NCBI RefSeq assembly: GCF_025698545.1
Contig: NC_068569.1
Coordinates: 17,670,001-17,734,000, forward strand
Direction: 5' to 3'
Source of the DNA: Gossypium raimondii
Taxonomy: Eukaryota > Streptophyta > Magnoliopsida > Malvales > Malvaceae
Length of the DNA: 64,000 nucleotides
The notes below the pieces were generated by a model. It was given only the letters and a program-made list of their open reading frames with translations. It had not been told where the DNA came from and made no database searches. Shown piece by piece: positions 52,005 through 63,324 of the stretch; position 1 is the first letter of the stretch; each line of letters begins with the position of its first letter. Position numbers and translations under genes: made by a program.

Positions 52005-52610
52005 TGTTCTTTCCACATGTGTCCCAACAGATAATGGTTCTCTCTATACAGTTCGGTTGAAGGTGGAGTTGTGCGCATGAGAAATGATTCATCCAGTAAG
52101 GTAATCGGTATTAGTACTGTTAAAATTAGGATGCACGATGGGACGATTAGGACACTCTCAAACGTCAGGTATGTATTTGGTTTACGAAATAATCTCATTT
52201 TCTTAAGTATTTTAGACTCGAAAGGTTTCACAATCAACATCGAGTCGAGTGGCATTAAGGTGTCTCATGGGATCTTATTTTGTTAAAAGGTAAAAAGACC
52301 GACAGTCTTTATATTCTGGAAGGTTCTACAGTGACTGATGAAACCGGACGTCCCTCGCCCGTTACAGTGTCGAAGTCAACTCGTTTGGAGCAGAGACAAC
52401 TTGGTCATAGGAGGGAAAAATGCATGACCGTTTCGTTGAAGAGAGGTTCTCTTTTGGATGCAGGTTTTGAAAAGTTAGGGCACTGTGTTTGTGAAAATCA
52501 GACCTGGGTTAGTTTTGATTTGGCAGTGCACAAGTCGAAGGCTAGAAGTCTTCCAGCTTTTAAGCACAAATTCGACTCAGTTAATTCTCTGCATAGTTCA
52601 AGATAAGCCC
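52005..52610 (+). pseudogene. copia gag-pre-integrase remnant (right part)
   Basis: Continues the copia polyprotein after the gypsy insertion: CSFHMCPN, then a stop, VRMRNDSSSKVIGISTVKIR, MHDGTIRTLSNVRYV, NLIFLSILDSKGFTI and IESSGIKVSHG, then a frame break near 52265, KGKKTDSLYILEGSTV, and a decayed tail. Its first codon joins the WILDS motif left of the gypsy element, proving they were one reading frame. Confidence 0.85.
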
Positions 52611-52664
52611 ATGGCGGGCTTTGGCAAATATGGCATTGTGGAAATACGAGTCAATGTGGAGATT

Positions 52665-53090
52665 TGTTGAGTATGCCTCATATTTCAATTAAATTTGAGA
52701 GATATTCTCTCAGTTAAACTTTGTTTATTTGTTTCAGTCGAACTCTGATTAGTTTAGATTATTTTATTATTATTTGACCTACGAATTTAGCCTATAAATA
52801 GGCTCTTTTACAATATTAGAAAATACACCTATTAAATATTAGAACTCATAACACTTTTAGAGAATTTTATATTTACGCTTTGAGGATTCTTTGTTTTTTG
52901 GTTTCGGGCTTTAGTTTTTTATCTTCATCTTTTGTACTATTCGTTCTTTTGTCATTATAGTAAAATTATTTTTGCTCGTGATTTTTTATCCTCTTTGAAG
53001 GGTTTTTTCACGTTAAATTTGTGTTTAATTTCTCAATTTCTTTCGCTATTTTTTTACTTATTCGTTGCTTAATCAGGTCGATCCCCAACA
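52665..53090 (+). repeat. right LTR of the old copia element
   Basis: 426 bp, TGTTGAGTATGC to GATCCCCAACA. Preceded by a weak polypurine-like GTGGAGATT and followed by target duplication TATTT. Confidence 0.9.
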
Positions 53091-54058
53091 TATTTTATTT
53101 AAACTTAAAATGATTTAAATTATTTTATGTAAATTTTAGTTCTAAATTAGTTCTCCTCATGTCAAGTGTTACCATTAATTGGTTGAGATATTAGTAAATT
53201 GAGTTTAATAATAGTGTGTTTCCCATTAGTTGTATATAAATTTTTTTATGTAAATTAAATTTGTTAACAATAGTCGTATTGTAATAGTTGTTGATTGATT
53301 TTTTTTTAAATTGCATTTTTTTATTTATAAAAATAAATTAATATATTTTAATTAATCAATACAATCAATTCATACAATACAATGGTATATAAACTAATAT
53401 ATTATATACGAGGTATACACACATTTATGATTGTTTTCCTATGTGAATCAGGGGCGTAGTTAAGAGGGTTGATAATGACCCCGTCCCATCCCCCCAAAAA
53501 AAACTAGAAAAATTTTCATCTAGGTTTTTAAATTTCTTTTAAAATTTTAAATTGATAAAGGTAAAATTGTATTTTGGCCTCCTAAAATGATAAAATTTGA
53601 TTTAATCCTTTAAAAGTTATAAAGATATAGGCTATTCAAATAGTGAAATTGCATTTTGCTATCGTAAAAATTAAAATTTAATTTTGGCTCCTCTAAAATT
53701 TTTTCTACCTTTGCCCTTGATATGGAGTATTTCATATTAGGGTAAGTGACACATTTTATGATTGACTAGTAAACATTTTGACTATAAGTATGATATGAGT
53801 CCCAATTTTTAATTGATTTTTTGTTTTTAAGATTTTTTATTAATATATTATGTGAAAGTTATTCAATTTACACTTTTTAACTTTTACATTTAAAAAGTAT
53901 TCAATGTGTAACTGTGTATACCAAAATTAAAATAAATTTGATAAAACTACTTAAAATAAAAAAAGTTAAAAATAAATTTTGTTTATATTTATAGATTTCA
54001 ATTTTTTAAAAAATTATAATACTTCTTTAACATATATAAAATGTGCAATATTTAAAAT

Positions 54059-54119
54059 TTTGTATACATGCAATAATCCTATACAATTTTATTGTATACA
54101 TGCAATAATCCTATACAAT
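54059..54119. repeat. direct duplication, TGTATACATGCAATAATCC
   Basis: A unit of about 28 bases (TTGTATACATGCAATAATCC then TATACAA) occurs twice, separated by about 5 bases. Confidence 0.85.
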
Positions 54120-56663
54120 GCACGAGTAAAAAAAAAAAACATATTATATATATTTTTTATTCTTATCATGAGTGTATTATAATTTTATATTTTTTATGAA
54201 AAAAAATCATCTATTAGTTGGAGACGCATATTTTTCCAGTTCCAGATATGGTACTTGAATTGCTACCCCAAGTTTGATGTTGTTCGAACGTGATCCATCA
54301 AACTCTATGTTTTCCACACTTAGATCTTTGAATGTTGCTATCTATCTTAAAAATATTTATAAAAAAAAAAAAAAAAACTATTCAACCTCAATATTCCACC
54401 AAAATTCGAACATAAATAAAAAAAATTCTAAAATTATACTCAAAAGTCACCGCTGGCAATGGGAATGGAGAAAAAAAGTAGCAAAGAAGAGCAATCCAAG
54501 TTGCATTTTCTTGCGAATCGCATTGAAATTTGATGGTGTGTGGGTCAGGCACGAAGCAATTAGCCACATCTTTCAAAATAATGGATACATCAAATGCTCT
54601 CTTTCTAGCTTTTGTCTACTTTTTGTTATGGTGCTGCTTTCATCAGTCGAGTGAAGGACTTTTTGCCAACCCATGTTATTGGCTACTTCAATATTTTTGT
54701 TTAATTATGAATCTTATTCTAAATTACCATCTTTTTATTAAATTATGCACCTTGTTTATTCCTCCTTCTTTTTCTGTCTCATCTTGGAATATATGTTTTA
54801 ATTTCATTGTCGGCTATTTTTATGTTTTACTTGATGAAAGAACAGAAAAATAGGAAGATAAAGAGATGTGCGCCATTTTTCTTTCTATCGATATGTTCGG
54901 TAAAAGGATGAAAATATTGAAAGAATATAAAAGGTTAGAGTATGATAAAATATTAAAAGAAGTGGGACACATGAAAATTTCTTTTAACTCTACTTACAAT
55001 TTTATCATTTTTTCCATTTCTTATTATTTAAATTTGAAATTATTTATTTTTATGTATTAACATAATAAATAACGATATTTGTTTTATTTTCCTCTCATTT
55101 TCAATCCTAATAAACACATTCAAAATGATTTTCTTTTCATTCTTTCAATTTTTCTTTTTCCTTTTATTAGGAAAGCCTCTGTAGTTAGGGAAATTAATCA
55201 TTATACATTTCCAAACGTGCAAATTAGTCCATCCATTAAATGCTGATGTGAAATGTTTGTAATGACTTAAAGATTAAACCTTCTTAGGGTATTAAACAAT
55301 AAGATCTTCAAATGAGAAAATTTGTAATAGCTAAGAGGATACGAAAATGAGTAATCAAAATTTTATAATGATGATTACACACCATCAGGAAATACGGAAG
55401 TTTAAGAGATACGAAAGGGAGTATTCACTAAAGTAGAAAATAGTAAACGTTAAATAATATTTTTTGTACCTTTTAGTTGAAAGCATGAAAAATTTGAAAG
55501 TGACTAAACAAAACTTTTAGTCGATCTGTTTTTTTGCTTCAATCAAATTTTTTTTTTGGCTTCAATCAAGTAAGAGAAATCATTTTGATTTTTCTGGGTT
55601 TTGTAAAATAAGGAAGAAAATCTTGTAAAAGAGTGGTTTTGAGTTTCGATTCAAAAGTTTGATGAATTTTTTAATATTTTCTTAAAAATATTTTAGAATT
55701 TTTACATTTACATTTTGAAATTTTAGAAAATTTTTATTTATAATTTTATTTTTAAAATATTTTAACATAATTTTAATATTTCAATATTTTAAGTATTTTA
55801 TATTATTTTAATTTTTATAATTATTATTAAGAAATACTTTTAAAAATTAAAATAATATTTTAGTTATAATTTAGGGACAAATTAATAATTAATCATTTAA
55901 ATTAACCTTCCACATCATTATTTAACAGAAAAATAATTATAATATTCGTTGAATTGAGTGATAAAATTTTGATATATTTTAAGTAGAAAATAATGATACA
56001 GATATATTTTTCTCCATATTTAATTAAACTTTTGTGGCTTTCGGATACCAAAATTAAAAACAAAAAGAAAAACTATCTCACTTGAAAACTGGGACTGTTA
56101 AATGATGCAGACAATCATTCAATCTCTATATGAACAAAAAAAAAAAAAAGGAAAAATCCAACCTACTAATATTTAATTGAAGAGATTCTAGTCTTTAATC
56201 AAGCTCAAAACATAGCAACAAAGCTTGAAAGATCAAACCTTCTTTTTTCTTCTTTTGGATTGCCTTTGATTAAGAGTTGGAATTAAATAAGGAAAAAGCA
56301 CAAAAATCCAAGATGATCATTCTGAAAATGAAGCATGTACAGACACACATCAACAATGATCACAACTCAAAAGTGAGAGGTGTGGATCCAAATTTTGGAT
56401 TCCTTTTTCGCACGTTCACCTGTCCCCCATCTCTTAGATCGGAATCATAATCCACTCCCATCACTTTTTCATATGCCTTTATGATCAAATTTTAATAATA
56501 ATAATGGAATATATAAAATAAAATTTAATATGATATTTGATATCAAATAATATTTAAATATATAAAAAAATTGATTAAAGGTTTTTGTGCTATGTGTTTT
56601 CTTTTATTATTATTATTATTATTATTTACTCTATTTTTAAAATATGTATTTTTAATCATGAGA

Positions 56664-56745
56664 TCGTTTTTCATGACAATTTTGTCAAATAATTTGATCG
56701 TTTTTTCATGACAATTTTGTCAAATAATTTGACCTTATTTGTTTT
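56664..56745. repeat. tandem duplication, CATGACAATTTTGTC
   Basis: TCGTTTTTTCATGACAATTT and the following TGTCAAATAATTTGA occur twice in tandem, about 36-37 bases per unit with one T difference. Confidence 0.8.
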
Positions 56746-57945
56746 TAAAATGTAATGATGTGGCACATACCCTTTTCTAATTCTTTTATGTTGTTAAACA
56801 TATATCTTCTCTCAATGTTGTAAAAATTAGGTAGTGATTTTAGTTTTGAGTTCAATCGGTTCAACCATATAAAATAAAATTTTAAAAAATCATAAAAATA
56901 GAAAACATAGATAGAAATATAAATGTTTATTTTATAAATTATAAAACCAAATCGATATTTAAACCAACTTAAATTCGGTTAAAGATATTTAATATTTTTG
57001 CCTTATTTTATAGTATCAATTGAACATGTTGAACTACCAATTTTTAATTCAACCAACTAATCCGGTCTAATTCTGATAATAATGCACATTTTTTTCTCAC
57101 CTCTTTTTAATTTATTTAGATGTGTAAAAAAGAAAAAAGAATTATGCAGTCGTACAAAAAAAAGTCTAAGTGCATATACCAATCTATTACATGTTAAAAA
57201 AAAATCAAGTCGATTGAGTCTTAATTCGATTTGTGTCAGTATTGTTGCCAGTGTAAAAGGATATGAATTAGAGTGTATTGAATCACATTATCCTTTCATT
57301 TAAGGGTTGGCCGTTGGGGAAGGGCTATGAATAGTTCTAAGCATTGTATTAAAAAAATAGATATAATAAGAACTAATATGAAATTAATGTTTAAAAAAAA
57401 ACATATCAATTTTTTGACAAAATTAACTAAAAAAATCTTATAAAGTAAAAATACAAATAAAAGATAAAAATAAAAATAATTAAATTATAATAAAAAAAGA
57501 ATAAATTCACTTAAAGCACATATTTAATCTAAAACAAGATTTATAATGGAAGAAGAAAACAAAAGAAATAGGTGGAGTCGACCTGGCTAATGCCTTATTG
57601 ATTGTGAAATGATTCATGGGTCCATTTATTATTGATACCATGTATGTGTGTGTATAAAATTATAAAATATAGACAATAATTGAAGTGCATGTTGTGTCAT
57701 AAAGTTATAACCCATCACTTGTTGCTTAGATCTTATTTGTTTATCAAATTATTTTTCCTACTCACCAACCCACTTGATTTTTACAACTTTGACCACCCCA
57801 TTCATCCCTCCACTTTCCCAACTTCCTTTTTCTTTGTATTTTTTGGATAAGAAACTTTCCCAACTTTCACTTTTACTTTGCCCTATCCCCCCCCCTTCCT
57901 TTAGCATTTATTTAAAGCTGCTTTAATCAATTATTCAAAAGTACC

Positions 57946-57982
57946 ACAAGATTTATTCAAAAGTACCACAAGATTTATCTTG
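57946..57982. repeat. short tandem duplication, CAAAAGTACCACAAGATTT
   Basis: ATTCAAAAGTACCACAAGAT is present twice in a row just beyond the RNase H relic. Confidence 0.85.
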
Positions 57983-58329
57983 TTGAAGAACTCCCAATAC
58001 CTCATTAGGTGGCACATCGAAAATTTGTAAGCTTGACTTCCAAGCTCGACAGAGCTTAGCCAAAAGGTCCGCAATTAAATTTCTCTCTCTGAGCACATAT
58101 CTGACCTGCCACTGTCCTTCAGAACGCATAATCTTTTGAGCTCGTTTAAGTACTGTGATACCTGAATCTTCCAACCCTTATTAATCAAGGCTTTAGTCAC
58201 ATTTGAATTATCTATCTGAATTGTGGCCCGTTTGTAACTTCTATTTAACAGAATGAGGATCCCATTCAGTATACCCCATAATTCTGCCTCGAAAAGAATA
58301 TAACTATCCAGATAGTGATTATATCTCAA
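57953..58329 (-). pseudogene. RNase H-like (RVT_3) domain relic
   Basis: Two overlapping minus-strand frames, 58329 to about 58090 and 58174-57953, together cover an RNase H-like domain of the plant LINE / reverse-transcriptase-like type: AELWGILNGILILLN, ATIQIDNSNVTKALI (one catalytic Asp), then after a frameshift WQVRYVLRERNLIADLLAKL. The same family gave the shorter relic at 15748. The N-terminal part and any reverse transcriptase are missing, so it is either a LINE tail or a domesticated-type gene that decayed. Confidence 0.75.
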
Positions 58330-60756
58330 AATCTAGTTGCGTGCCTCACAAAATAAAATATTAATCATGATAATTTTGAAGGTTGAAGTTTGGTTGATAT
58401 AGTCATTTATGAATTATTATTAATCCAACATTCTTCACCCTTTAATTTTAGTGATCTTATCTCTTAAAACATCATTATCTATGGGTTAGATCCATTTTAT
58501 TAGAATACATAATGAAGAAATTTGTACATCGATTATGTTAGATTTGACCAAGAAAATGGTGTAAAGGTACAACTTGTTACAATAAATGTATCGTAATAAT
58601 TGTCACTATCTAGGCTTAACTATTCCATTCATAGTCTTATAGTCCACTACTGCTTCGTCAACATTCAATCTTTCAACATGTTTTTGAAAATGACCTGCAA
58701 ACTACAAAGTAATCCTCCCATCCCAATCTCTCTCCTCTCATTAGTTATTTATAATAATTTCTACATGCATCCATTAAATATTTACAAATTTATTGTATAA
58801 TGTCATATTGCATTTTTAAGTTGAATATATAAAGAAAAATGGTGATTTCAAAATATTAGAATAGGACGAGGTAAGCAAATATCATAATTGCTCTGTATCT
58901 CTCATTCAAAAAAATGTCTCTATTATTCAAATTTTTTTCCCTTCATTCGGAGTAAATCAATTTGAAATTCATCAAATTTTACCATCCATCAATATTCAAA
59001 CATATAGTTGGATAGAAGGAACTATGTTAGTACTAGTTATAATCGTCAACTTCAACAACAGTTGGCAGAACATTATAACTTGCATTATTTGATTGACATG
59101 TTTTTGACCAAATATGTTGGATGTTTAATCTTTTATCTTTATGTGCAAAAATCAAGCCAAGCAATGATTTTGTTCAATCTTTCGATACAATTGAAATTAC
59201 CTTAAACATAATATATGGCTTTCAGTGAGTTTGATAACAAGATCTCTGACGAATATACAATTTATAGAAAACTTTTTTAAGTGACTATTTTAGTGGAAGT
59301 AGTGATTGATATTGATTGTAATTGAACAAGTCTTTTTTTTTTTTATGTACAATGAATGACTTATTTATGTTAAGATGTATGAATTAGAGAACACTTTATC
59401 TGTTTAATTAATAACTGTTTCAATGAGAGAAATTGTGAGTAAACAAAATTGTGCTTATCAGTTTACATCTAGCTTTTCGTGGGGGGGGGGGACTTTGAGA
59501 GAAAGTGATCTAGTTGCAACTTGACTAGTGAATTGAACTTTAATCACAATTTATGCTTGTGATTGTTCTCTAGGTAAGACCCTGCAAACATATAAATAAG
59601 AAATATGTTAATTTTTTTCCATTATGTTAAAGTTAAAATGCTATTTAATCAAAATTCAGTTTATGTCAAGTTGTATGATATTTTAGGTTGGAATTTATGA
59701 AGATGCACTTTAGTGTGATAAAACCATAAAAATATAATTTCAAATTATGTTATTACTATACAACCCAATGAATTAAATCAGATTATGGCATGCAAAATTT
59801 AATTTTTTTTAAAATTATAAAAAATTTAGATTGAAAATTTTAAAATCTCATATGGATGTTTAAACTCATCAAACCTTAATATTGATCTTAAATTCAATTC
59901 TAAAATCATGAATCTCTCTGACCCATTATTCTAATTTCAAAATTGGGACCATGATCCCCCTACAAGTAAGCAGAAATCTATGAACTTTTGGGTGCTTCAG
60001 TTAATAGAACTACCTACTCGTATAATTATGATCACTTTTGAAATTATCTTCTGTGAGTTTTTCTTCTTCCTAAAGATTAACAAGGATCAAACTTGCCACT
60101 GAAATTTTAACTGGATTAGTAAAGATTGGAGTTTTATCATATGTATAAATTATTGTAAAATTTAGGTTTTGGTATGTGGGATCATGTTCTTATATATTTT
60201 AATTTTCAATCCGTATAATTTATTTAATTTGTAATTTTGATTTTAAACTCTTGAAGAAAAGAATAAATAAGATTAGGAGATCCATCCGGGCTTAAATCTT
60301 GAAACCCAAAATATTTGGGCTGAAATTAATTTGATCCGTGCGTAGCTGAGATTAACCCACCAACTAGCAGATAGGCCACAGCTCCTTTTACGCTTCTTTC
60401 GAGCCCATTAGAATCACTGTCGAGGACATGGGCCTAGAGCTTCTCGAAACATACCATTTGCTTCAGTTTCCCTTTATGAAAGTTTGTAATAAATTGTTGG
60501 CTAAGTTGATATGAATTGAGACAAGCAGAAATACTTGTCATCAAATATCAAATTACAAAGTAATCAAAACTTGCAAATCCCAGAATTGATCACACTTATT
60601 CAACTAAACATTTATCACTTCAATTACTGACAAAAGTACTACTGACAAAAGTAATTGATGGCAGACTCGATTTCTGCTATAGCACGAAATACTATACTGA
60701 TAAAATGATTGAAAAAAAAATTCCAGGACATTCCCAGCCTTTTATTATCATCCCAA
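58330..60756. other. intergenic DNA before the DOG1-domain gene
   Basis: AT-rich, with no recognised gene or mobile element. A run of nine or more G lies near 59480. The part next to 60757 is the likely 3' UTR of the DOG1-domain gene. Confidence 0.45.
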
Positions 60757-61461
60757 TCACGTTGCTGCTCTCTCTTGGTCTTTCTGCAAACCCCATTTCC
60801 TTACAGCAAGCTGAAACTCGGCCGAGGCAGCTAGGAACTTCACTGTCTGGACTGGACTCAGTGTCTGAAGCAACTTCCTAACAGTCGATCCTCGTAGTTT
60901 ATCGGCGCTCTCCAGTGCCCTTAGCATATCCTCCTTCAGCTTCCTCACTGCCGACTCAAGTTCCAATTCCTCGCCATCAACCGCTCTCCCACAACGCCTA
61001 ACCAGGTTCAGCAGCGGAAGGGCTGCCAAGCTCTCTTGAATCGCCGCCGATGCCTGCGTCAACTCTCGTTCTTCCTTTCTTGTCTCGCATTTAACTCGCT
61101 CGATGGCTTGTTCCTGTTCTAGGGTAAACTCTGTTACTGAGTTGGTCAGTATTTTGAACAGTATGAATGGCTTGAATCCACCAACCCAGAGTTGAGCTTT
61201 CTCGAAAGATGTTAACCATGGGGGAGAGTAGAAGAGGAGCACTTGTTCCCTCGCTGCCTTGAATTTCTCTGCTGAGTACTGGTCGTAGTGGGACAGCACT
61301 TCTTGAATCAAATCCCCACGCCGCTCAATTTCCTCTTCATCTTGGGATCTCAGTGCTTGAACCAGTTGTTCAAGGAATCTTTCTTGACGGACCAGCCAGC
61401 CATTGAAGAAAGCTCCAAAATTCTCAACAATGCTTGAAGTTGAACCATTTCCATCCGCCAT
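60757..61461 (-). CDS. DOG1-domain protein (DOG1-like)
   Basis: Single-exon gene of 234 codons. The DOG1 domain is shared by DELAY OF GERMINATION 1, DOG1-like proteins and the C-terminal part of TGA bZIP factors. Seen: N-terminal FGAFFNGWLVRQERFLEQLV, the usual F-x3-W domain entry (about residues 15-35), an acidic helix DEEEIERRGDLIQEVLSHYDQY, then FYSPPWLTSFEKAQLWVGGFKP (the conserved PxWLxxxE..WxGGxxP core) and later helices to about 225. No bZIP region is present, so it is not a TGA factor. In the family, DOG1 acts in seed dormancy through PP2C phosphatases; DOGL4 is linked to seed reserve genes. The wording is closest to DOGL4-type proteins in my memory, but this is not secure. A TATA box lies 65 bases upstream. 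Intact. Confidence 0.88.
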   Translation of the reverse strand: MADGNGSTSSIVENFGAFFNGWLVRQERFLEQLVQALRSQDEEEIERRGDLIQEVLSHYDQYSAEKFKAAREQVLLFYSPPWLTSFEKAQLWVGGFKPFILFKILTNSVTEFTLEQEQAIERVKCETRKEERELTQASAAIQESLAALPLLNLVRRCGRAVDGEELELESAVRKLKEDMLRALESADKLRGSTVRKLLQTLSPVQTVKFLAASAEFQLAVRKWGLQKDQERAAT

Positions 61462-61525
61462 AGCCCGTCAATATTTGGCTAAAGCAGTAATTTAAGTGAA
61501 TGTTACAGTGTAAAGAGAGGGGCTT

Positions 61526-61533
61526 TTTATATA
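61526..61533 (-). promoter_or_regulatory. TATA box of the DOG1-domain gene
   Basis: Minus strand reads TATATAAA, 65 bases upstream of the ATG at 61461; ideal spacing for a 5' UTR of about 35 bases. Confidence 0.6.
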
Positions 61534-63324
61534 CAGTTCTAGAAATACCACTTACCAACTGTCATTTGATTTTGCTAGAATTTTAAATTAGTTCTCTTTA
61601 CTTGTTCCTTTCTTCCACGAGGGAGTCAATGATCTTTGAATTTTTCTTAAAGGTTAAGATTTGCAGATTAAAAATAAAAATAGAAACTTAAAAGAGAATG
61701 AAGCAACAAAGCTTTCAGCTTTTTTATTTTTTCTTTTCCTTACATGCAAAGGTGTTGGAATTATGTTGGTTTTGTGAGAATGACATTTTGCTTAATATCA
61801 AAGGAGCAAAAAGAAAAAAGAAAAAGAAAAAAACAATAGACAAAATGGTATGGCGGTGAAGGCTTTCTGCAAATATCCAGATAGACAGACAGAACCCATT
61901 GTTTAAAAAAAAAAAATCAAAACAACAACATCATCATTATCATGTTTGTGGAACATTGGAGAATTTAAAAGAAGTCAACTAAGACGCGGGTTTGACGCCG
62001 AACAGGTTGTTTATAGAGTATCATGTCAATCTTATTAAATGCATTGCAGCCCTTACGAACACTAGATTACAAGAGTGGCCTTTTTCCAGGAAATGGGCTT
62101 TGTTTATTCATATGAAGAGCAAAGGGCTTTGTGTTGGCCCAGAGAAGGAAATGTCAGGGCCAGAGTAGCCTACGATGATTTTCTCTTTTGTTTTGTGATG
62201 GCGAATAAAACATTTGGCGCGCAGAAAAACATGGAGTTTCATTGTGACGGGAAAACCCGCCGACTCATATGAAAGGGATTTAACATTTTGTGCCGCCTTG
62301 GTACGTATTTAACATGGGCAGCTTACCTTATCTGTGTTTGTTGTCTTAAAGTGTAACTGAGAATGTGGGCGGCTTTTGTCGTCCAACGTCTACGAGGTTA
62401 GCTCAGCTGCCATCATTTTGCTTAAAGCTTGGTTACTTGATTTTTCTCTACCCATCTTTTTCTTTTATAAATTACGTCTTATGATATCTTATCCTAGGTG
62501 GTGTTGCCATAATTTATAGGCTTCTGGGAGGAGGAAATGATGCAAGTAATTTCCAAAATTATAATTTTAGAGAAAAGAATAACACGAAAAACACCAGATA
62601 GGGAGAAAAATCTGGATAGCTTACCATCTAGTTTTCTCTCTATTTCATTTGGAAATGTCTATTATATTACAAAGGAAATAACACTTACAGCAACTTCGGT
62701 TAGGTACAATATCCACCCTTATACGTTAATGCTACGTTTGATTAGAAAAGAAAACACTTATTTAATATATCTCTTGAAATAGCTAGACATAAAATAAAGA
62801 GTAATTAGTACAAATTTAAATATGCAATTAGAAATATGAGTACATTTTTTTTTTGTAAAAAGACCTATTCAAAATAAGCGACAAGTTTTCCTTTTCTTTG
62901 CCACAAATAAGTCATGTTAGTGGGTAACAATTACCGGTTGCGAGTAGCATATAGCTAATTAATGACTAAAACATGCGGAAAAAATAATACTCCAATAAAA
63001 CATAACATTACAGTTCATATAATATTCTTTACACCATATAAAATAATAGGCTAGTTATGCAACGCCGTTACAACAATTCAAGGTAATGAGTATTAGAATC
63101 AAAGAATTGAAGAATACTCCTGCAACAAATACTCCCTTCATCTCAAGGATGAACTCGAGGAAATTTTTGTTCAGGCTCATGCAAAGTCTTTTACGTAGAA
63201 TCCTCAAGAAACGTGTTAGTCCATTGCGCCAACATTTGTGTGATCGCACTATTACCTTTTTTGACAATTCTCTTATTCAAAATCTTGTCAAATTTTTTCA
63301 CCATTGTTCCATTTGCCCCCCCTA
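61534..63324. other. intergenic DNA, no gene recognised
   Basis: The promoter side of the DOG1-domain gene, then AT-rich sequence. Open frames at 62075-62272 and 62537-62782 have no motif and look like chance. Confidence 0.45.

Larger units (their letters stand above)
40048..53090 (+). mobile_element. old Ty1/copia element carrying two nested insertions
   Basis: Flanked by 5-base target duplication TATTT (40043-40047 and 53091-53095). LTRs lie at 40048-40472 and 52665-53090, and a degenerate primer site (TGATATTAGAGCT) follows the left LTR. Copia gag begins at 40520, is cut by the hAT-like element 40851-41788, resumes through a zinc knuckle, is cut again by the gypsy element 42277-51999 in the WILDS(A)CSFHM motif, and resumes at 52005 as gag-pre-integrase. 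Integrase, reverse transcriptase and RNase H are absent, so the copia element was internally deleted as well. Without the two insertions it would be about 2.4 kb. Confidence 0.9.
53096..57940. other. AT-rich intergenic DNA with small duplications
   Basis: No gene recognised. A possible decayed hAT-like MITE lies at about 53449-53719 (CAGGGGCGTAG start, inverse CAAGGGCAAAGG end, no target duplication found). Short direct repeats occur at 54059-54119 and 56664-56745. Microsatellites include TTA repeats near 56606. Open frames at 54274-54853 have no motif. Confidence 0.4.

Noticed and set aside
53449..53719. hAT-like MITE (CAGGGGCG start, inverse CAAGGGC end)
   Set aside because: The arms match only weakly and no 8-base duplication was found, so it is mentioned only in the intergenic entry.
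54530..54853. Open frame with a hydrophobic start (MDTSNALFLAFVYFLLW), possibly a small secreted protein
   Set aside because: The sequence after the hydrophobic part is AT-rich noise, there is no cysteine pattern or splice donor, and the strand opposite is equally open.
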